Shown: positions 6,953-15,986, numbered from the stretch's first letter. The stretch is 47,918 nucleotides of DNA from JAAYDS01 sp012729155 (GCA_036774405.1 DAIPBO010000025.1:1-47918); one strand, 5' to 3'. Notes: generated by a model from the sequence alone, not told the origin. Program-made: numbers and translations.

Positions 6953-8908
6953 TCAGGCTGAGGGCGCTTCGGGCAGGGCCAGCGGCTTGAAAGGCACGCC
7001 CTCGCCGCTAAAGAACTTGCCGAACAGCTCATAGTATTCCAGACGCAGCGTCTGGATGGCGACGATCAGCCCTTCGAAACCGATCACTGCCAGGTTGCCG
7101 AACACGATGACGACGATGCTGGCAAAAGAGGGGCCACCCTCGCCGCTGAACATCTGGGCCAGGATCAGCACCACCAGGCTCAACCCGGCGTGGGCCACGG
7201 CAAAGGCGCCCAGGCGCACGTAAGACAGGGTGTTGCTGACATAGCCGATCAGCGTCTCGAACAACTCGAAAAAGGCCTGTACGCCGAACTCGACTTTGCT
7301 GCCATGAAGGAGGGGGCGTTGGCCGGTGAGCAGACGTGTCAGCGGCTCTGAAAGGTAGAGCGCCCCAATCAGCAGCAGCGCCGCCACATAGAGCACCGCC
7401 GGAGCGCTGTGCCCCAGCACCGGCAAGAGCACCAGGGCGCCCAGCGTCCAGTAGAGGGCCAGGCCGGCCAGGCCGTTCTTGTCGAACACGGCGGCGCGCA
7501 GCGCGCCCTGGCGGACGGCCGTGGCGATGCGACAGCCATAGCCGATGTGAAGCACCACCACGCCAAAGACGATGGCGCTCAAAAGCAGCGTGAGGATGTC
7601 GTCCATGGGCTGCAGCCAGAGGTGCGGCAAGATGTCTTCAAAGCCAAACAGGCTGCCATAGAGGGCGCCAAAGACGCTCGACGAGAGCCCGCAGGCCAAC
7701 AGAAGCGTGTCGATGCCCTTGCCAGGGGCCGGCACGATCTTGAGGAGCATCAGCAGGCCTACCAGTGCCAGGAACATGCCATGGCCCACGTCGCCAAACA
7801 TCATGCCGAACATGGTCACAAAGGTGACGGCCACCAGCGGTGTGGGGTCGATCTCTTTGTAGCCGGGCAGGCCATAGGTGGTGACGAGCCCCTCGACGCC
7901 CTTGAGGACGCCCGGGTTACGCAAGAGCGTGGGCACGCGGCGCTGCGCCCCGAACGACTCGGGCGGGTTCTCCTCAAAGGTAGCGCGGCCCTGGCTGGCA
8001 CTCTCTACGGCGGCGCGCAGTTCGGTCACGCGGTCGGTGGGCGTCCAGCCGGCGATGAGATAGACATGCTCGCGGTGGCCAAAGCGCGCGATGGCTTCGG
8101 CAATGGCACGGTCGGCGCGTACGCGGGCGAGCATGTCGAGCAGATCGCCGCCGGCCTGACGGGCCAAGGCGCGCAGGTCGGCGCGCACATCATCGAGGCG
8201 ACCTCGGTCGCGCTGCTCCGCGACCATCAGTTCGGACAGAGTCTCTTGAGCGGTCCCGCTGTACTCCTCGGGGAGCGCCAACGGCTCGAGAAAGGCGCTC
8301 TCGAGGGCGCGGTCGAGGATGGGCGCGTGCTCTTGAGCGCAAAAGGCAAACACCAGCGAGCGATCGCCATAGCGGTGCACCGGGATGAGCGAGTAGGGGA
8401 TGCGGAACAGGCTGGCCTCGAGGCGCGCCATGTTCTCGGTTGGGATGGTGCCGGCCACCAGGTGCAGATGTTGCAGCTGGCGCAGCTCGGAGAGACGGAT
8501 CCACAGCGGCGCGAGGCGGTCCATCGAGTGCGAGACAAGAGTCCAGCGTTCGAGGGCACGGCGCAGGGTGGCCTCTTGCTCGCGCAGGGCACCGACACGC
8601 TCCTCGATGCCGCTCAGACTGGCTTCGCAGCGCGAGACATCGCGGCGCAGGTCCAGTTCGTCGGGTATGGGCACGGCCTGCGGCTCGAGATCGAGCTGGG
8701 CGAGGAGGTCGAGCAGGCGTCGCTCTTGCTGGGCGTACTGGCTGGCGCGGCCCGACCACTCAGTGCTGCCGCCGGTGGCCCACTGGCCCAGGGCTTTGTC
8801 CTCGGCCAGGTGCAGCGCGCCAAAGCGCGCGATGGCCATGGCGACGGCCTCGATCTGCTCGTCGTAGACAAAGATGTCGACCTCGGACATCTTGGCGGGT
8901 GTAAACAA
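6953..8908 (-). CDS. atpI: V/A-type ATP synthase subunit I (stator a-subunit)
   Basis: This 651-aa protein has a cytoplasmic N-terminal half with coiled-coil stretches (about 90-140 and 215-260) and a membrane half of roughly seven to eight helices from ~365 on. The segment TLSYVRLGAFAVAHAGL contains Arg565, the family's essential arginine that faces the ring glutamate, and FEGLIVAIQTLRLEYYELFGKFF closes the protein, as in all family members. It forms the ion half-channels and anchors the peripheral stalks. I kept the TTG at 8908 because GGTGGAG lies about 7 nt before it; the ATG at 8890 has no clear ribosome site. It follows atpC by 3 nt. Confidence 0.93.
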   Translation of the reverse strand: MFTPAKMSEVDIFVYDEQIEAVAMAIARFGALHLAEDKALGQWATGGSTEWSGRASQYAQQERRLLDLLAQLDLEPQAVPIPDELDLRRDVSRCEASLSGIEERVGALREQEATLRRALERWTLVSHSMDRLAPLWIRLSELRQLQHLHLVAGTIPTENMARLEASLFRIPYSLIPVHRYGDRSLVFAFCAQEHAPILDRALESAFLEPLALPEEYSGTAQETLSELMVAEQRDRGRLDDVRADLRALARQAGGDLLDMLARVRADRAIAEAIARFGHREHVYLIAGWTPTDRVTELRAAVESASQGRATFEENPPESFGAQRRVPTLLRNPGVLKGVEGLVTTYGLPGYKEIDPTPLVAVTFVTMFGMMFGDVGHGMFLALVGLLMLLKIVPAPGKGIDTLLLACGLSSSVFGALYGSLFGFEDILPHLWLQPMDDILTLLLSAIVFGVVVLHIGYGCRIATAVRQGALRAAVFDKNGLAGLALYWTLGALVLLPVLGHSAPAVLYVAALLLIGALYLSEPLTRLLTGQRPLLHGSKVEFGVQAFFELFETLIGYVSNTLSYVRLGAFAVAHAGLSLVVLILAQMFSGEGGPSFASIVVIVFGNLAVIGFEGLIVAIQTLRLEYYELFGKFFSGEGVPFKPLALPEAPSA

Positions 8909-8911
8909 GGC

Positions 8912-10006
8912 TCACTCCACCTGGCGGCCATCTGCCGCCCTGTGATCGATCAAACGGCGAATAACGCGCTCGCGGCTCCAGCCCAGACTCTTGGCCTCGA
9001 TGACAGTCACCAGGTCGGTGACCTCGAGCTCTTGCAGGATGAGATAGCCAAGCACATAGCCCAGCCCAAAGGGATAGCCTTGCATGGCGCGGCGTGCTAA
9101 CCCGTGCCAGTAGCGACGGAGCGCCAACTCTATCGCAGGCAGCTGGTCGGCCTCGCTGGCAGCCAGCGGCACGTCGGAGAGATCGACGGTGCCCAGCCCC
9201 CAGATGCGTTCGATGATCTCGACGGCCGGCGCGCCGGTGGCGATATCCTGGATGAGGGCCACGTCGGTGTGCACCGTATGCCAGATGGTAAAGTTGACGA
9301 TCTCCTCAGCCGAGAGCTGGTAATAGACTCGGTAGCGATAGGCCCACAGGATATTGAGTATATCTAGTTGTGTGCCCAGTAAACGCGTCGCGACGTTGCG
9401 CTCGTCTGCGCCCAGACGCTTGATGGCGGCCGGCACGTCGCGATAGTAGCGCACGTCCATGGCCACCTCGAGCGGAAACAGCGTCCCATGGCGCTGATAG
9501 AGATGCAGGGCATTGCGCAACGGGTTGATATAGTGGGTGCCGGCCATGCGCTCGACCAGCGCGGGCACCGAGCGCTCGTGGAGCAGCGCTTCCCAGTCGA
9601 TACGCGAACGCTCACCGAGAGGGATGAGATAGTCGCGCATCTGCGCCGGCGAGAGCCCGTGCTCGATGCCCCGAAAGATCGCCTTGAGGTTCTCGAGCTC
9701 GTAGTGGCCCCACCAGATATCGAGCAGCGTGCGGGCGGCGCCGCGCACCTGCCCCCTGGCCTTGAGCACGTTCTGAGCAGAGAGGCCGAGCAGACGCCGT
9801 TCGAGGGTCTCAAGGTTGGGCTCGCCTGTTTCGTCGGCGCGCAGGGCGCGACCATAGGCGGTGGCGCGCAACGCCTCAAGGGTACGGCGCACGTCATCGG
9901 CAGTCAGCAGCGCCTGCCAGTCTGCAGGGGCGAGCAGCTGCGCCTTGAGGCCAGCAACACGCGCATAGGCGCCGGCGTAGCCGATGGCCTCAATGCCCAG
10001 GGCCAT
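8912..10006 (-). CDS. atpC: V/A-type ATP synthase subunit C (rotor-ring coupler)
   Basis: This 364-aa, mainly helical protein starts MALGIEAIGYAGAYARVAGL and has the family's repeated helical modules (LENLKAIFRGI near 130, YYRDVPAAIKRLG near 200, YHWHGL-like end). Subunit C (d in eukaryotes) caps the K ring and connects it to the D-F shaft. The frame is open further upstream, but the ATG at 10006 is preceded by GAGGGG and gives the standard N-terminus. It overlaps the end of atpH by 17 nt. Confidence 0.9.
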   Translation of the reverse strand: MALGIEAIGYAGAYARVAGLKAQLLAPADWQALLTADDVRRTLEALRATAYGRALRADETGEPNLETLERRLLGLSAQNVLKARGQVRGAARTLLDIWWGHYELENLKAIFRGIEHGLSPAQMRDYLIPLGERSRIDWEALLHERSVPALVERMAGTHYINPLRNALHLYQRHGTLFPLEVAMDVRYYRDVPAAIKRLGADERNVATRLLGTQLDILNILWAYRYRVYYQLSAEEIVNFTIWHTVHTDVALIQDIATGAPAVEIIERIWGLGTVDLSDVPLAASEADQLPAIELALRRYWHGLARRAMQGYPFGLGYVLGYLILQELEVTDLVTVIEAKSLGWSRERVIRRLIDHRAADGRQVE

Positions 10007-10391
10007 ATTGCCCCTCGTGTGCAAAGGCCACGAGCGCGACCACCCGCAGGGCGGCCTCATCGAGCCGCGCCTGAGCCAGCTGCTCCCACGCGGCCAGCTC
10101 GGCCTCGAGAGCGGCACGGAGCGTGGCCGCCTCTTGCTGGGCCTGCTGCAACGTGGCGGCAGCCGAGCGCTCTGCCTCGCGCCGAGACGCATGCTCGGCC
10201 TGCTGAATGTGCTCCTGGGCCTGCTGGCGAGCGCGCTCGATCAGGCGCCCGGCCTCGGCATCGGCCTCGGCCAGGATGGCCTGCGCCTCGCGTTCGATGC
10301 CCAACACCTGGCGGAGCGCATCCTCTTCAGGCGAGGCGCCAGATGGGTTCGGTCTGATCGGTGTACTATCCATACTGGTTGCCGCTTCCAT
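9990..10391 (-). CDS. atpH: V/A-type ATP synthase subunit H/G (peripheral stalk coiled coil)
   Basis: This 133-aa protein is almost entirely heptad-like helix from ~23 to 115 (Glu, Gln, Ala and Arg rich, with GIEREAQAILAEADAEAGRL). It matches the small stalk subunit that pairs with E in prokaryotic V/A ATPases. It is the first gene of the operon. Two starts are possible: ATG at 10391, or ATG at 10373, which has GGAAG about 10 nt before it. Neither is decisive. Function is assigned from composition and position, since the family has little sequence signature. Confidence 0.75.
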   Translation of the reverse strand: MEAATSMDSTPIRPNPSGASPEEDALRQVLGIEREAQAILAEADAEAGRLIERARQQAQEHIQQAEHASRREAERSAAATLQQAQQEAATLRAALEAELAAWEQLAQARLDEAALRVVALVAFAHEGQYGPGH

Positions 10392-10538
10392 CCTGATCTT
10401 TGAAGCTGGATAACAAAAAGAACGCCCAGCAGTGCGATCGACACGGAACGTCTGTCGTCGTCACAGGCGCGGCGTTCTGGTTGCGACGCTTTCCGCTGCT
10501 GGCCCTTGGGCCCTGGCGCGAGCGAGAAAACGAAAGCA

Positions 10539-10566
10539 AGTATAGGCCCAGCTGGGCAGATGTCAA
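10539..10566 (-). promoter_or_regulatory. Sigma-70 promoter of the V-ATPase operon with palindromic spacer
   Basis: On the minus strand, TTGACA (10561-10566), a 16-bp spacer and TATACT (10539-10544) form a near-consensus promoter. The spacer contains the perfect 12-bp palindrome GCCCAGCTGGGC at 10546-10557, between the two boxes, where a repressor or a DNA-twisting activator could bind. Transcription should begin near 10532. Confidence 0.75.
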
Positions 10567-10642
10567 ACCGGCGCGCTCGGGCCGAGCAGCTGTTGCCCCT
10601 GTGTAGCCAGCCTGAGCGCGGCATGGACAGGTTAACGAAGGA

Positions 10643-10672
10643 ACGTCTGGTTGCCGCTTGGCAACCAGACGT
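10643..10672 (-). terminator. Strong hairpin terminator downstream of a Gfo/Idh gene
   Basis: A perfect 13-bp stem (10643-10655 with 10660-10672) has a 4-nt loop. It lies 26 nt past the stop of the gene at 10698-11744. The sequence after it on the minus strand (tccttcgtt) is only moderately T-rich. It separates that gene from the V-ATPase promoter. Confidence 0.7.
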
Positions 10673-10697
10673 GTGGTAACCAGGCGAGGTGCAGCGC

Positions 10698-11744
10698 TCA
10701 GTCGAGTGGCAGCGTAATGGCCCTACCCTGCTCGGCAGAGAGATAGCCGGCCTCGATGACGGCCTGTACGTGGCAGGCGCCCTCGGGGCTGATGACGCCC
10801 TCGAAATCGCCGCCAGCCAGCACCGTGTCGACAAAGTGCGCAGCCTCGCCAGAGCCGCGCGGATCGCGCATGATGGGCACCTCGAGCCAGCCCTGCATAT
10901 CGGCAGGCAGGCTGCGCCGTGAAAAGACGCGCACAGCATCCCACCCCTGCATGATGGTGCCATCGGTGCCGTGATACGATTGCTCAAAAGGCACGCGACC
11001 GATCTGGCCCCAACGGCTGTCGATGACACCGAGGGCGCCACTCTCAAACTTGAGAATCGCCGCCGAGTTGTCCTCGATATCGGGCGCCAGATAGTCGCGC
11101 CAGCCCTGCTGATTCATAAAGGCGCTGACATCGGTGACAGGGCCGAGGTTGTCGACCATGGCGCTGATCATATAGCCGGCCTCATCGACCCAGGCGCCGC
11201 CACCAGCGCGCTCTTTGTCTTCGAGCCACTCGCAAAAGTACTTGCTCAGGTTGATCTCGCGCGGGCCGGCATGGCCGATAGACGCCCTGGCCAGATAGAC
11301 CTGCCCGATGCGGCCCTCGGCGATCCACCCCTTGACCTTGTTGTAGGTAGAGTTGAAGAAAAAGTGGTAGGCCACCATCATCTTGATGCCGGCCTTCCGC
11401 GCCACGGCCACCATCTCGCTGGCCTGCGCATAGCGGGCGCTCATGGGCTTGTCGACGTAGCAGTGGATGCCACGGCGCGCTGCGGCGGTAACGATCTTGA
11501 CTTTGTCGGCATTATCGCTGCAGATCATGACGGCATCGAGCTGTTCGTTGTCGAGCATCTCCTCATAGCTCGTATATGACGAGGCAAGGCCATAGCGCTC
11601 GACCGCTTGCTGCCCCAGCTCTGGGTGCGGCTCGGCCACGCTCACCAGTTCGGCATTGGGCAAAGCATGGGTGGCATCGGCCATAAACCAGACGTGGTCA
11701 TTGACCATGCCGGCGATGCCCATGCGGAGCCGTTTCTCAGCCAT
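10698..11744 (-). CDS. Gfo/Idh/MocA family oxidoreductase (first copy)
   Basis: This 348-aa protein has an N-terminal NAD(P)-binding fold (RMGIAGMVNDHVW, where a G-x-G-x-x-x motif is expected but partly altered) and the family catalytic lysine in YVDKPMS. A C-terminal dimer/substrate domain includes GGGAWVDEAGYMISAMVDNLG, with the conserved acidic and Asp/His-type positions. Members oxidise or reduce sugars, inositols or amino-sugars. The ATG at 11744 has AGGGGG 8 nt before it. A promoter lies at 11785-11812, so it is probably its own transcript despite pointing the same way as the sugar genes upstream. Confidence 0.85.
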   Translation of the reverse strand: MAEKRLRMGIAGMVNDHVWFMADATHALPNAELVSVAEPHPELGQQAVERYGLASSYTSYEEMLDNEQLDAVMICSDNADKVKIVTAAARRGIHCYVDKPMSARYAQASEMVAVARKAGIKMMVAYHFFFNSTYNKVKGWIAEGRIGQVYLARASIGHAGPREINLSKYFCEWLEDKERAGGGAWVDEAGYMISAMVDNLGPVTDVSAFMNQQGWRDYLAPDIEDNSAAILKFESGALGVIDSRWGQIGRVPFEQSYHGTDGTIMQGWDAVRVFSRRSLPADMQGWLEVPIMRDPRGSGEAAHFVDTVLAGGDFEGVISPEGACHVQAVIEAGYLSAEQGRAITLPLD

Positions 11745-11784
11745 TGTGGATACCCCCTTGACGGTGTGGTTTCGACGTGCCCCT

Positions 11785-11812
11785 ATCATCGGCCGTGGCG
11801 GGCAGTTGTCAA
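11785..11812 (-). promoter_or_regulatory. Predicted sigma-70 promoter of the Gfo/Idh gene at 10698-11744
   Basis: On the minus strand, TTGACA (11807-11812), 16 bp and GATGAT (11785-11790, four of six consensus bases) sit about 40 bp before the start codon. Confidence 0.55.
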
Positions 11813-11892
11813 CAGGGGCAAGGGCGACGCGAGGCGCGCTCTGGCCAGCGCCGCTGGCCGCCCTGCAGACCTGCGTCGAGGGCCAGCGGGCA

Positions 11893-11919
11893 GCGCCTGC
11901 GCATTCAGTTGGCAGGCGC
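11893..11919 (-). terminator. Hairpin after the TIM-barrel isomerase gene
   Basis: An 8-bp GC stem (11893-11900 with 11912-11919) lies 21 nt beyond the stop of the 11940-12992 gene. No U-tract follows, so it could be a weak or Rho-assisted terminator or only an mRNA 3' end structure. Confidence 0.45.
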
Positions 11920-11939
11920 CGCTCGCTGACGGCCTGGCT

Positions 11940-12992
11940 CTACTTTTCGCCGAGCCCCAGCGTCTCGCGGCAGTAGCAGATGCTGCGCTCGAGATCAAAG
12001 CGCTGCTGCGCCACCATTGCGGGGCGGTATTCGGGGGGCAGCTCGACGCCCTGCGGGGGCAAGAGCATGGCGCCCATAGAGGGCTGCCCCTGGCGAACCA
12101 GCGCCAGAAAGCGGGCGAAATCGACTGCGGGGCGCTCGGGATAGTCGCGCCAAAAGTCGGGCTCGAGATAGTTGACGACGCGCGGCGGAGAGCCCGTCAG
12201 GTTCTCGATGTTGACTGTGACGCTGGGGCAGAGGGTCTGCAACCGCTCGAGCCAGCGCTCGATGCCTACGCTGCCCTCACCCAGCGCCACCCACTGGGCC
12301 ACGGCGCCACGCGGGTGCGCCCACAGGGCGGTGTCTCTGACGTGCGTGGTGATGACATAGGGCGCGAGCATCTCCAGGGTCAGAAAGGGGCATTCGCCCA
12401 TAAAGGGCGGGTTGCCCGTGTCTAGGCAAACCCCGGCGATATCTGGGCCAGCCTGCTCGATGACCGCCTTGAGCTCACGCGCCTCCAGGTCGCCATGATT
12501 CTCAATGGCAAGCTTGACGCCGAGCTCGAGGGCCAGAGGGCGCACCTGCTCGAGGACGGCCAGCATCGACTCGATGTGTGCCGCGAGGGGCAAGGCCGAG
12601 TGACGGTCGCCGCCGTGGCCCAGATAGCAGCGCACCAGCGGCGAGCCAACGGCATGAGCAATGCGCAGCAGCTGGCTCACATCGGCGATGGCGATGGCCA
12701 TGCTGGCCTCGGCGCACTCGGCTGGCGGCGTGATGCAGGTGCCCTGCTGGGCAAAGGCTGTTGAAGTCGGCGAGATCGCACAACCGCCCGTCTCGAGCGC
12801 CACCCCCAGCTCATCGGCGCGGGCGCGCACGCGCTGGAGATAGCCCGGCTCCAGGCTCTCAAAGATGTGCCAGTCGGTGGTTTGCACGCCCACATGCATC
12901 ACATCGACCTGCAGGCGGTGCGCATAGTCCAGGAACTCGAAGATGTTCCAGCCCTGCAGATACAGGCTCCAAAAGTCGATCCCAAGTTTCAT
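11940..12992 (-). CDS. Sugar phosphate isomerase/epimerase-like TIM-barrel protein
   Basis: This 350-aa protein belongs to the xylose-isomerase-like TIM-barrel / AP endonuclease 2 superfamily. Its barrel strands include VDVMHVGVQTTDWH, LAIENHGDLE (metal-binding Glu and the following His), GVCLDTGNPP (Asp and Asn) and YVITTHVRDTA (His). These acidic and histidine positions form the usual divalent-metal site. Family members isomerise or epimerise sugars and inositol derivatives (IolE, IolI and 3-keto-sugar enzymes). It lies 24 nt after a Gfo/Idh gene, and this dehydrogenase plus TIM-barrel pair is typical of oxidised-sugar catabolism. Ribosome site (AGAGAGA) is modest. Confidence 0.8.
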   Translation of the reverse strand: MKLGIDFWSLYLQGWNIFEFLDYAHRLQVDVMHVGVQTTDWHIFESLEPGYLQRVRARADELGVALETGGCAISPTSTAFAQQGTCITPPAECAEASMAIAIADVSQLLRIAHAVGSPLVRCYLGHGGDRHSALPLAAHIESMLAVLEQVRPLALELGVKLAIENHGDLEARELKAVIEQAGPDIAGVCLDTGNPPFMGECPFLTLEMLAPYVITTHVRDTALWAHPRGAVAQWVALGEGSVGIERWLERLQTLCPSVTVNIENLTGSPPRVVNYLEPDFWRDYPERPAVDFARFLALVRQGQPSMGAMLLPPQGVELPPEYRPAMVAQQRFDLERSICYCRETLGLGEK

Positions 12993-13016
12993 GGCAATCT
13001 CTCTCTGGATGTGCGT

Positions 13017-14096
13017 TCAGGCAGACGGCGGCGCCACCATCACCCTGTTGCCGGTGGCCGATGACTCGGCGATGGCCTCCATGATCACCTGGGCGCGGTA
13101 ACCATCATAAAAGGTGGCCACGGCTGCGTCTCGCTGGCCCGCAACGCCCTGGGCAAAGAGCTTGCTGGCGTTGGCGAGGCCCTCAACCCAGGCCAGATGC
13201 TCGATCTCGTCAGTGCACTGCTCTCCCCAGGCCACGCCGGGGACGCGCACCGTCGTCACCCCGCCGGGGAGATGCGCCGCGATGCCACCACGCAGATAGA
13301 GCTGCACAATGCCAGGCCGAAAGTAGTCGATGGTGGCCGCCCCTGTGGTGCCGTGGACCTCTACGCGGCGAAAGTGGCCCGAACGATCGGTGACGACGGA
13401 CGATGCCTCGACCGATCCTGTGGCGCCACTGGCGAACTCGACGATGGCGTCGGCGCTCTCGCCGCGGCCGGGTTTGACGCGGTGCTGGCCTGATACCGAG
13501 ACGATCTCGCCAGCGAAAAAGCGCAGCAGGTCGATCACATGCGAGCCGAGATCGCCGATGATGTTGAGGGCCGGGCTGGTGGTGTTGACCGGCCTGCTTG
13601 CCCAGTGCGCCGGCACCTGCATGATGTATTGGCTGCGCACCCGCACAATCTCGCCCAGGTCACCCTCGTCGATCAGCCGCCTGACAAAGCGCGCGACGGG
13701 ATAGTAGCGGTAGGTGAAATCGACCATGTTGACCAGCCCCGTTGCGCTGGCCCTGTCAGACATCTGCCGCGCCTCTGCGAGCGACAGCGCCATGGGCTTT
13801 TCGCAGAGCACGTGCTTGCCAGCCTCGAGGGCGGCCAGCGCCGCGGGCCCGTGCACCTCGGGCACGAGGCAAATGTCAATGGCGTCGACAGCAGGCAGGG
13901 CCAGGGCCTCTTCATAGTGCTCACACAGTGTGGCGGTCGTCAGGCCGTGCCGCCGGGCGAATTCGGCCGCCTTGCCGGGCACGATATCGGCCAGAGCCAC
14001 GATCTCGACGGCATCGGCGTTATGCCTGTGAGCCTGGGCGTGCGCGTTCGCCACGCCCCCCGTGCCGACAATGGCCAACCGCACTTTGTCTCTCAT
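13017..14096 (-). CDS. Gfo/Idh/MocA family oxidoreductase (second copy)
   Basis: This 359-aa protein has a canonical dinucleotide-binding start, LAIVGTGGVANAHAQA, and the catalytic CEKPMALS near 95-102. It also has the substrate-domain motif NIIGDLGSHVIDLLRFFAGE, holding the conserved Asp and His of the active site. It would use NAD(P) to oxidise or reduce a sugar or cyclitol. AGGAGG lies 4-5 nt before the ATG. It sits between the GH127-like glycosidase and the TIM-barrel isomerase, so it probably acts on the sugar released by the glycosidase or on a derivative. Confidence 0.9.
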   Translation of the reverse strand: MRDKVRLAIVGTGGVANAHAQAHRHNADAVEIVALADIVPGKAAEFARRHGLTTATLCEHYEEALALPAVDAIDICLVPEVHGPAALAALEAGKHVLCEKPMALSLAEARQMSDRASATGLVNMVDFTYRYYPVARFVRRLIDEGDLGEIVRVRSQYIMQVPAHWASRPVNTTSPALNIIGDLGSHVIDLLRFFAGEIVSVSGQHRVKPGRGESADAIVEFASGATGSVEASSVVTDRSGHFRRVEVHGTTGAATIDYFRPGIVQLYLRGGIAAHLPGGVTTVRVPGVAWGEQCTDEIEHLAWVEGLANASKLFAQGVAGQRDAAVATFYDGYRAQVIMEAIAESSATGNRVMVAPPSA

Positions 14097-14165
14097 GACG
14101 ACCTCCTCGACGTATGTGCTTGTACAACCTGGCCTACCGCGTAGCCGACACGTCGCGCCAGACCC

Positions 14166-15986
14166 TCACGCTGAAGGCGGGCCCTCGCTCGGGCACAGCG
14201 ATCGGCCAAGGATGGGCCGGTACATCCAGTAGCGCTCGCCTGCCGGCACCTCGTAAAAGGGCCTGAAGTGCTGCCTGCCCCGCCCGCCGCGCACCAGCAG
14301 GTGCAGTGGGGCATCGCCCTGCTCGAGCCAACTGCGGGGATCTTGCCAGTCGCCATACAGCGGGCCGCCGTGGTCGCTGACCAACACCACCGGCCCCACC
14401 CTCAGCGCGGCGCGCTCGGGCTCGTCGGGATCGATGGGTACAGCCTCAGGCGCCATGGGCAGGTCGAGTTCGACGCGATCGCCGGGGAGCCACTGGCGTG
14501 CTATGGTTGCCCAGGCGCCTGGGGCGGCGTCGACGGCGATGGGCTCGCCGTTCAGGCTGAACCGGGCTGGCGCCTGCAGCCAACCAGGCACCCGCAGGTG
14601 CAGTGCAAACTGCTGCGGCACGTCGAGCGCTACGGTCAAGCGCACATGGCCGTCGTCGGGATAGGCGGTCTCTTGTCGCACGTGAACCGTGGCGCCCTGG
14701 TGCTGCCAGCGCACCGACGATGGCGCGTAGAGACTGACGTACAGGCCGGCGTCGTCGTGGTAGTAGAGCAGGTTGTGGCATTCGGTCACCGCCAGGGGGT
14801 AGGTGCCCGAGCAACAGGGCCACAACTCGGGATAATACGTCTTCTGACCGCCAGCGAGGGCATAGTCTGCATAGTAGTAGGTCTCGCCATAGCCAGCCAT
14901 CGGCAGGGCAGCGCGCAGGGCGCTGTGCAGCAGGCATTCGGCCCAGTCGGCATAGCGAGGATCGCGCGTGAACTGCAGCAGATAGCCACACAGCTTGAAG
15001 GCCGCCCAGCAGCCACAGGGCACCTCAAAGTTGGCCGGATAGGTGAGCCAGTTGCGGTTGTGCCACAGAGACCAGCTCAGATAGGCGCGGCTGGGGAAAA
15101 AGGTCTCATTGGGGCCATAGCCGCCGGTGGCATAGGTATGGTTGGCCTGCAGCAGGTCGTAGCCGTTGATGATGGCCTGCAGCCAGCGCTCATCTCCCAG
15201 CACAGCATAGGCCATGGCAGCGCTGCTGAGGGTGTTGACGTGACTGTAGGCGTGCCCGCCCACAAAGGCATCACGCCCAGCCGCCAGGCCAGCCCACATG
15301 GCGTCATAGTGCCAGAGCTGCGCATCGTCGCGATAGGCCTCATCGCCCGTCAGCACAAAAGCGCGGTAGAGGTTCTCGCTGAGCGTGTACCACTCGCCAT
15401 CGTGGGCCCCGGGCGCGTTGCCAGACTGGTTGGCAAAGGTTGCTGGCCGTCGCTCTCTACCCAGGCGTCTGTTGGCCCAGCGGGTCAGGGTCTTGAGTAG
15501 CCCGACCGCGTGATCATCGCCGAGGTAGTGGGCCACATCCACCAGGCCACCACAGAACTTGTCAAAGGTATAGTGGCCGATGGCGGCCGTGCCATCGCGC
15601 CCCTGTGAGCCGGCAAAGCCATCCGCGTCCCAGGTCTGCGCCCAGCCAGCGAGCAGGGTGAGCGCCTTGTGGCGCAGAGCATCGTCGTCGGTGGCGCGGG
15701 CCATGCGTGCCAAGGCGCTCAACCATTGACCAAAGGTATGCGCTCCGCCACCACCGCTGTACCACATGGCGCGGTCATCCCCATAATACCAGCCCCCCAT
15801 GGGCTTGCCAGGGCTGGGCTGCCCCGCGCGTTGTCTGAAGCCAAAGAGCATGTCGTCGTTTGGGATCTGCAGGTAATAGTCGCGCGCCTGCTCGAATTGC
15901 CGCCTGAGCGGGCCCGCGTGCAGGACGACATCTGTTAGGTCAAAGGCGGCGATCTTTTGCCGCGCAGTTGGTATCAGTGCAGCCAT
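14166..15986 (-). CDS. GH127-like glycoside hydrolase (DUF1680, beta-L-arabinofuranosidase family)
   Basis: This 606-aa protein has an (alpha/alpha)6-barrel-type N-terminal two thirds followed by beta domains. Its key motif is LWPCCSGTYPLAV, with Cys391 and Cys392. In characterised GH127 enzymes such a pair gives the nucleophile and a zinc ligand, and a Glu-x-Cys segment supplies more ligands; here that segment reads FEVPCGC, with Glu321, Cys324 and Cys326. The catalytic chemistry is therefore likely kept, with a shifted spacing. No signal peptide is visible, so it should act on imported oligosaccharides in the cytoplasm. I chose the ATG at 15986 (GGAGG 7 nt upstream) over the GTG just before it. 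It lies 58 nt after the sugar permease gene. Confidence 0.8.
   Translation of the reverse strand: MAALIPTARQKIAAFDLTDVVLHAGPLRRQFEQARDYYLQIPNDDMLFGFRQRAGQPSPGKPMGGWYYGDDRAMWYSGGGGAHTFGQWLSALARMARATDDDALRHKALTLLAGWAQTWDADGFAGSQGRDGTAAIGHYTFDKFCGGLVDVAHYLGDDHAVGLLKTLTRWANRRLGRERRPATFANQSGNAPGAHDGEWYTLSENLYRAFVLTGDEAYRDDAQLWHYDAMWAGLAAGRDAFVGGHAYSHVNTLSSAAMAYAVLGDERWLQAIINGYDLLQANHTYATGGYGPNETFFPSRAYLSWSLWHNRNWLTYPANFEVPCGCWAAFKLCGYLLQFTRDPRYADWAECLLHSALRAALPMAGYGETYYYADYALAGGQKTYYPELWPCCSGTYPLAVTECHNLLYYHDDAGLYVSLYAPSSVRWQHQGATVHVRQETAYPDDGHVRLTVALDVPQQFALHLRVPGWLQAPARFSLNGEPIAVDAAPGAWATIARQWLPGDRVELDLPMAPEAVPIDPDEPERAALRVGPVVLVSDHGGPLYGDWQDPRSWLEQGDAPLHLLVRGGRGRQHFRPFYEVPAGERYWMYRPILGRSLCPSEGPPSA

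Larger units (their letters stand above)
10392..10697. other. Intergenic region between the V-ATPase operon and a Gfo/Idh gene
   Basis: No coding region is supported in these 306 bp. They hold the V-ATPase promoter (10539-10566), a 5' leader of about 140 nt that includes a short GGCCC/GGGCC hairpin around 10501-10513, and the terminator hairpin (10643-10672) of the dehydrogenase gene that reads in from the right. Confidence 0.7.

Noticed and set aside
7409..9100. Long plus-strand open frame opposite atpI
   Set aside because: It mirrors a clearly recognised gene and has no membrane or domain features of its own.
10366..10566. Small minus-strand open frame in the V-ATPase leader
   Set aside because: It spans the promoter and lacks a ribosome site, and its end overlaps atpH in another frame.
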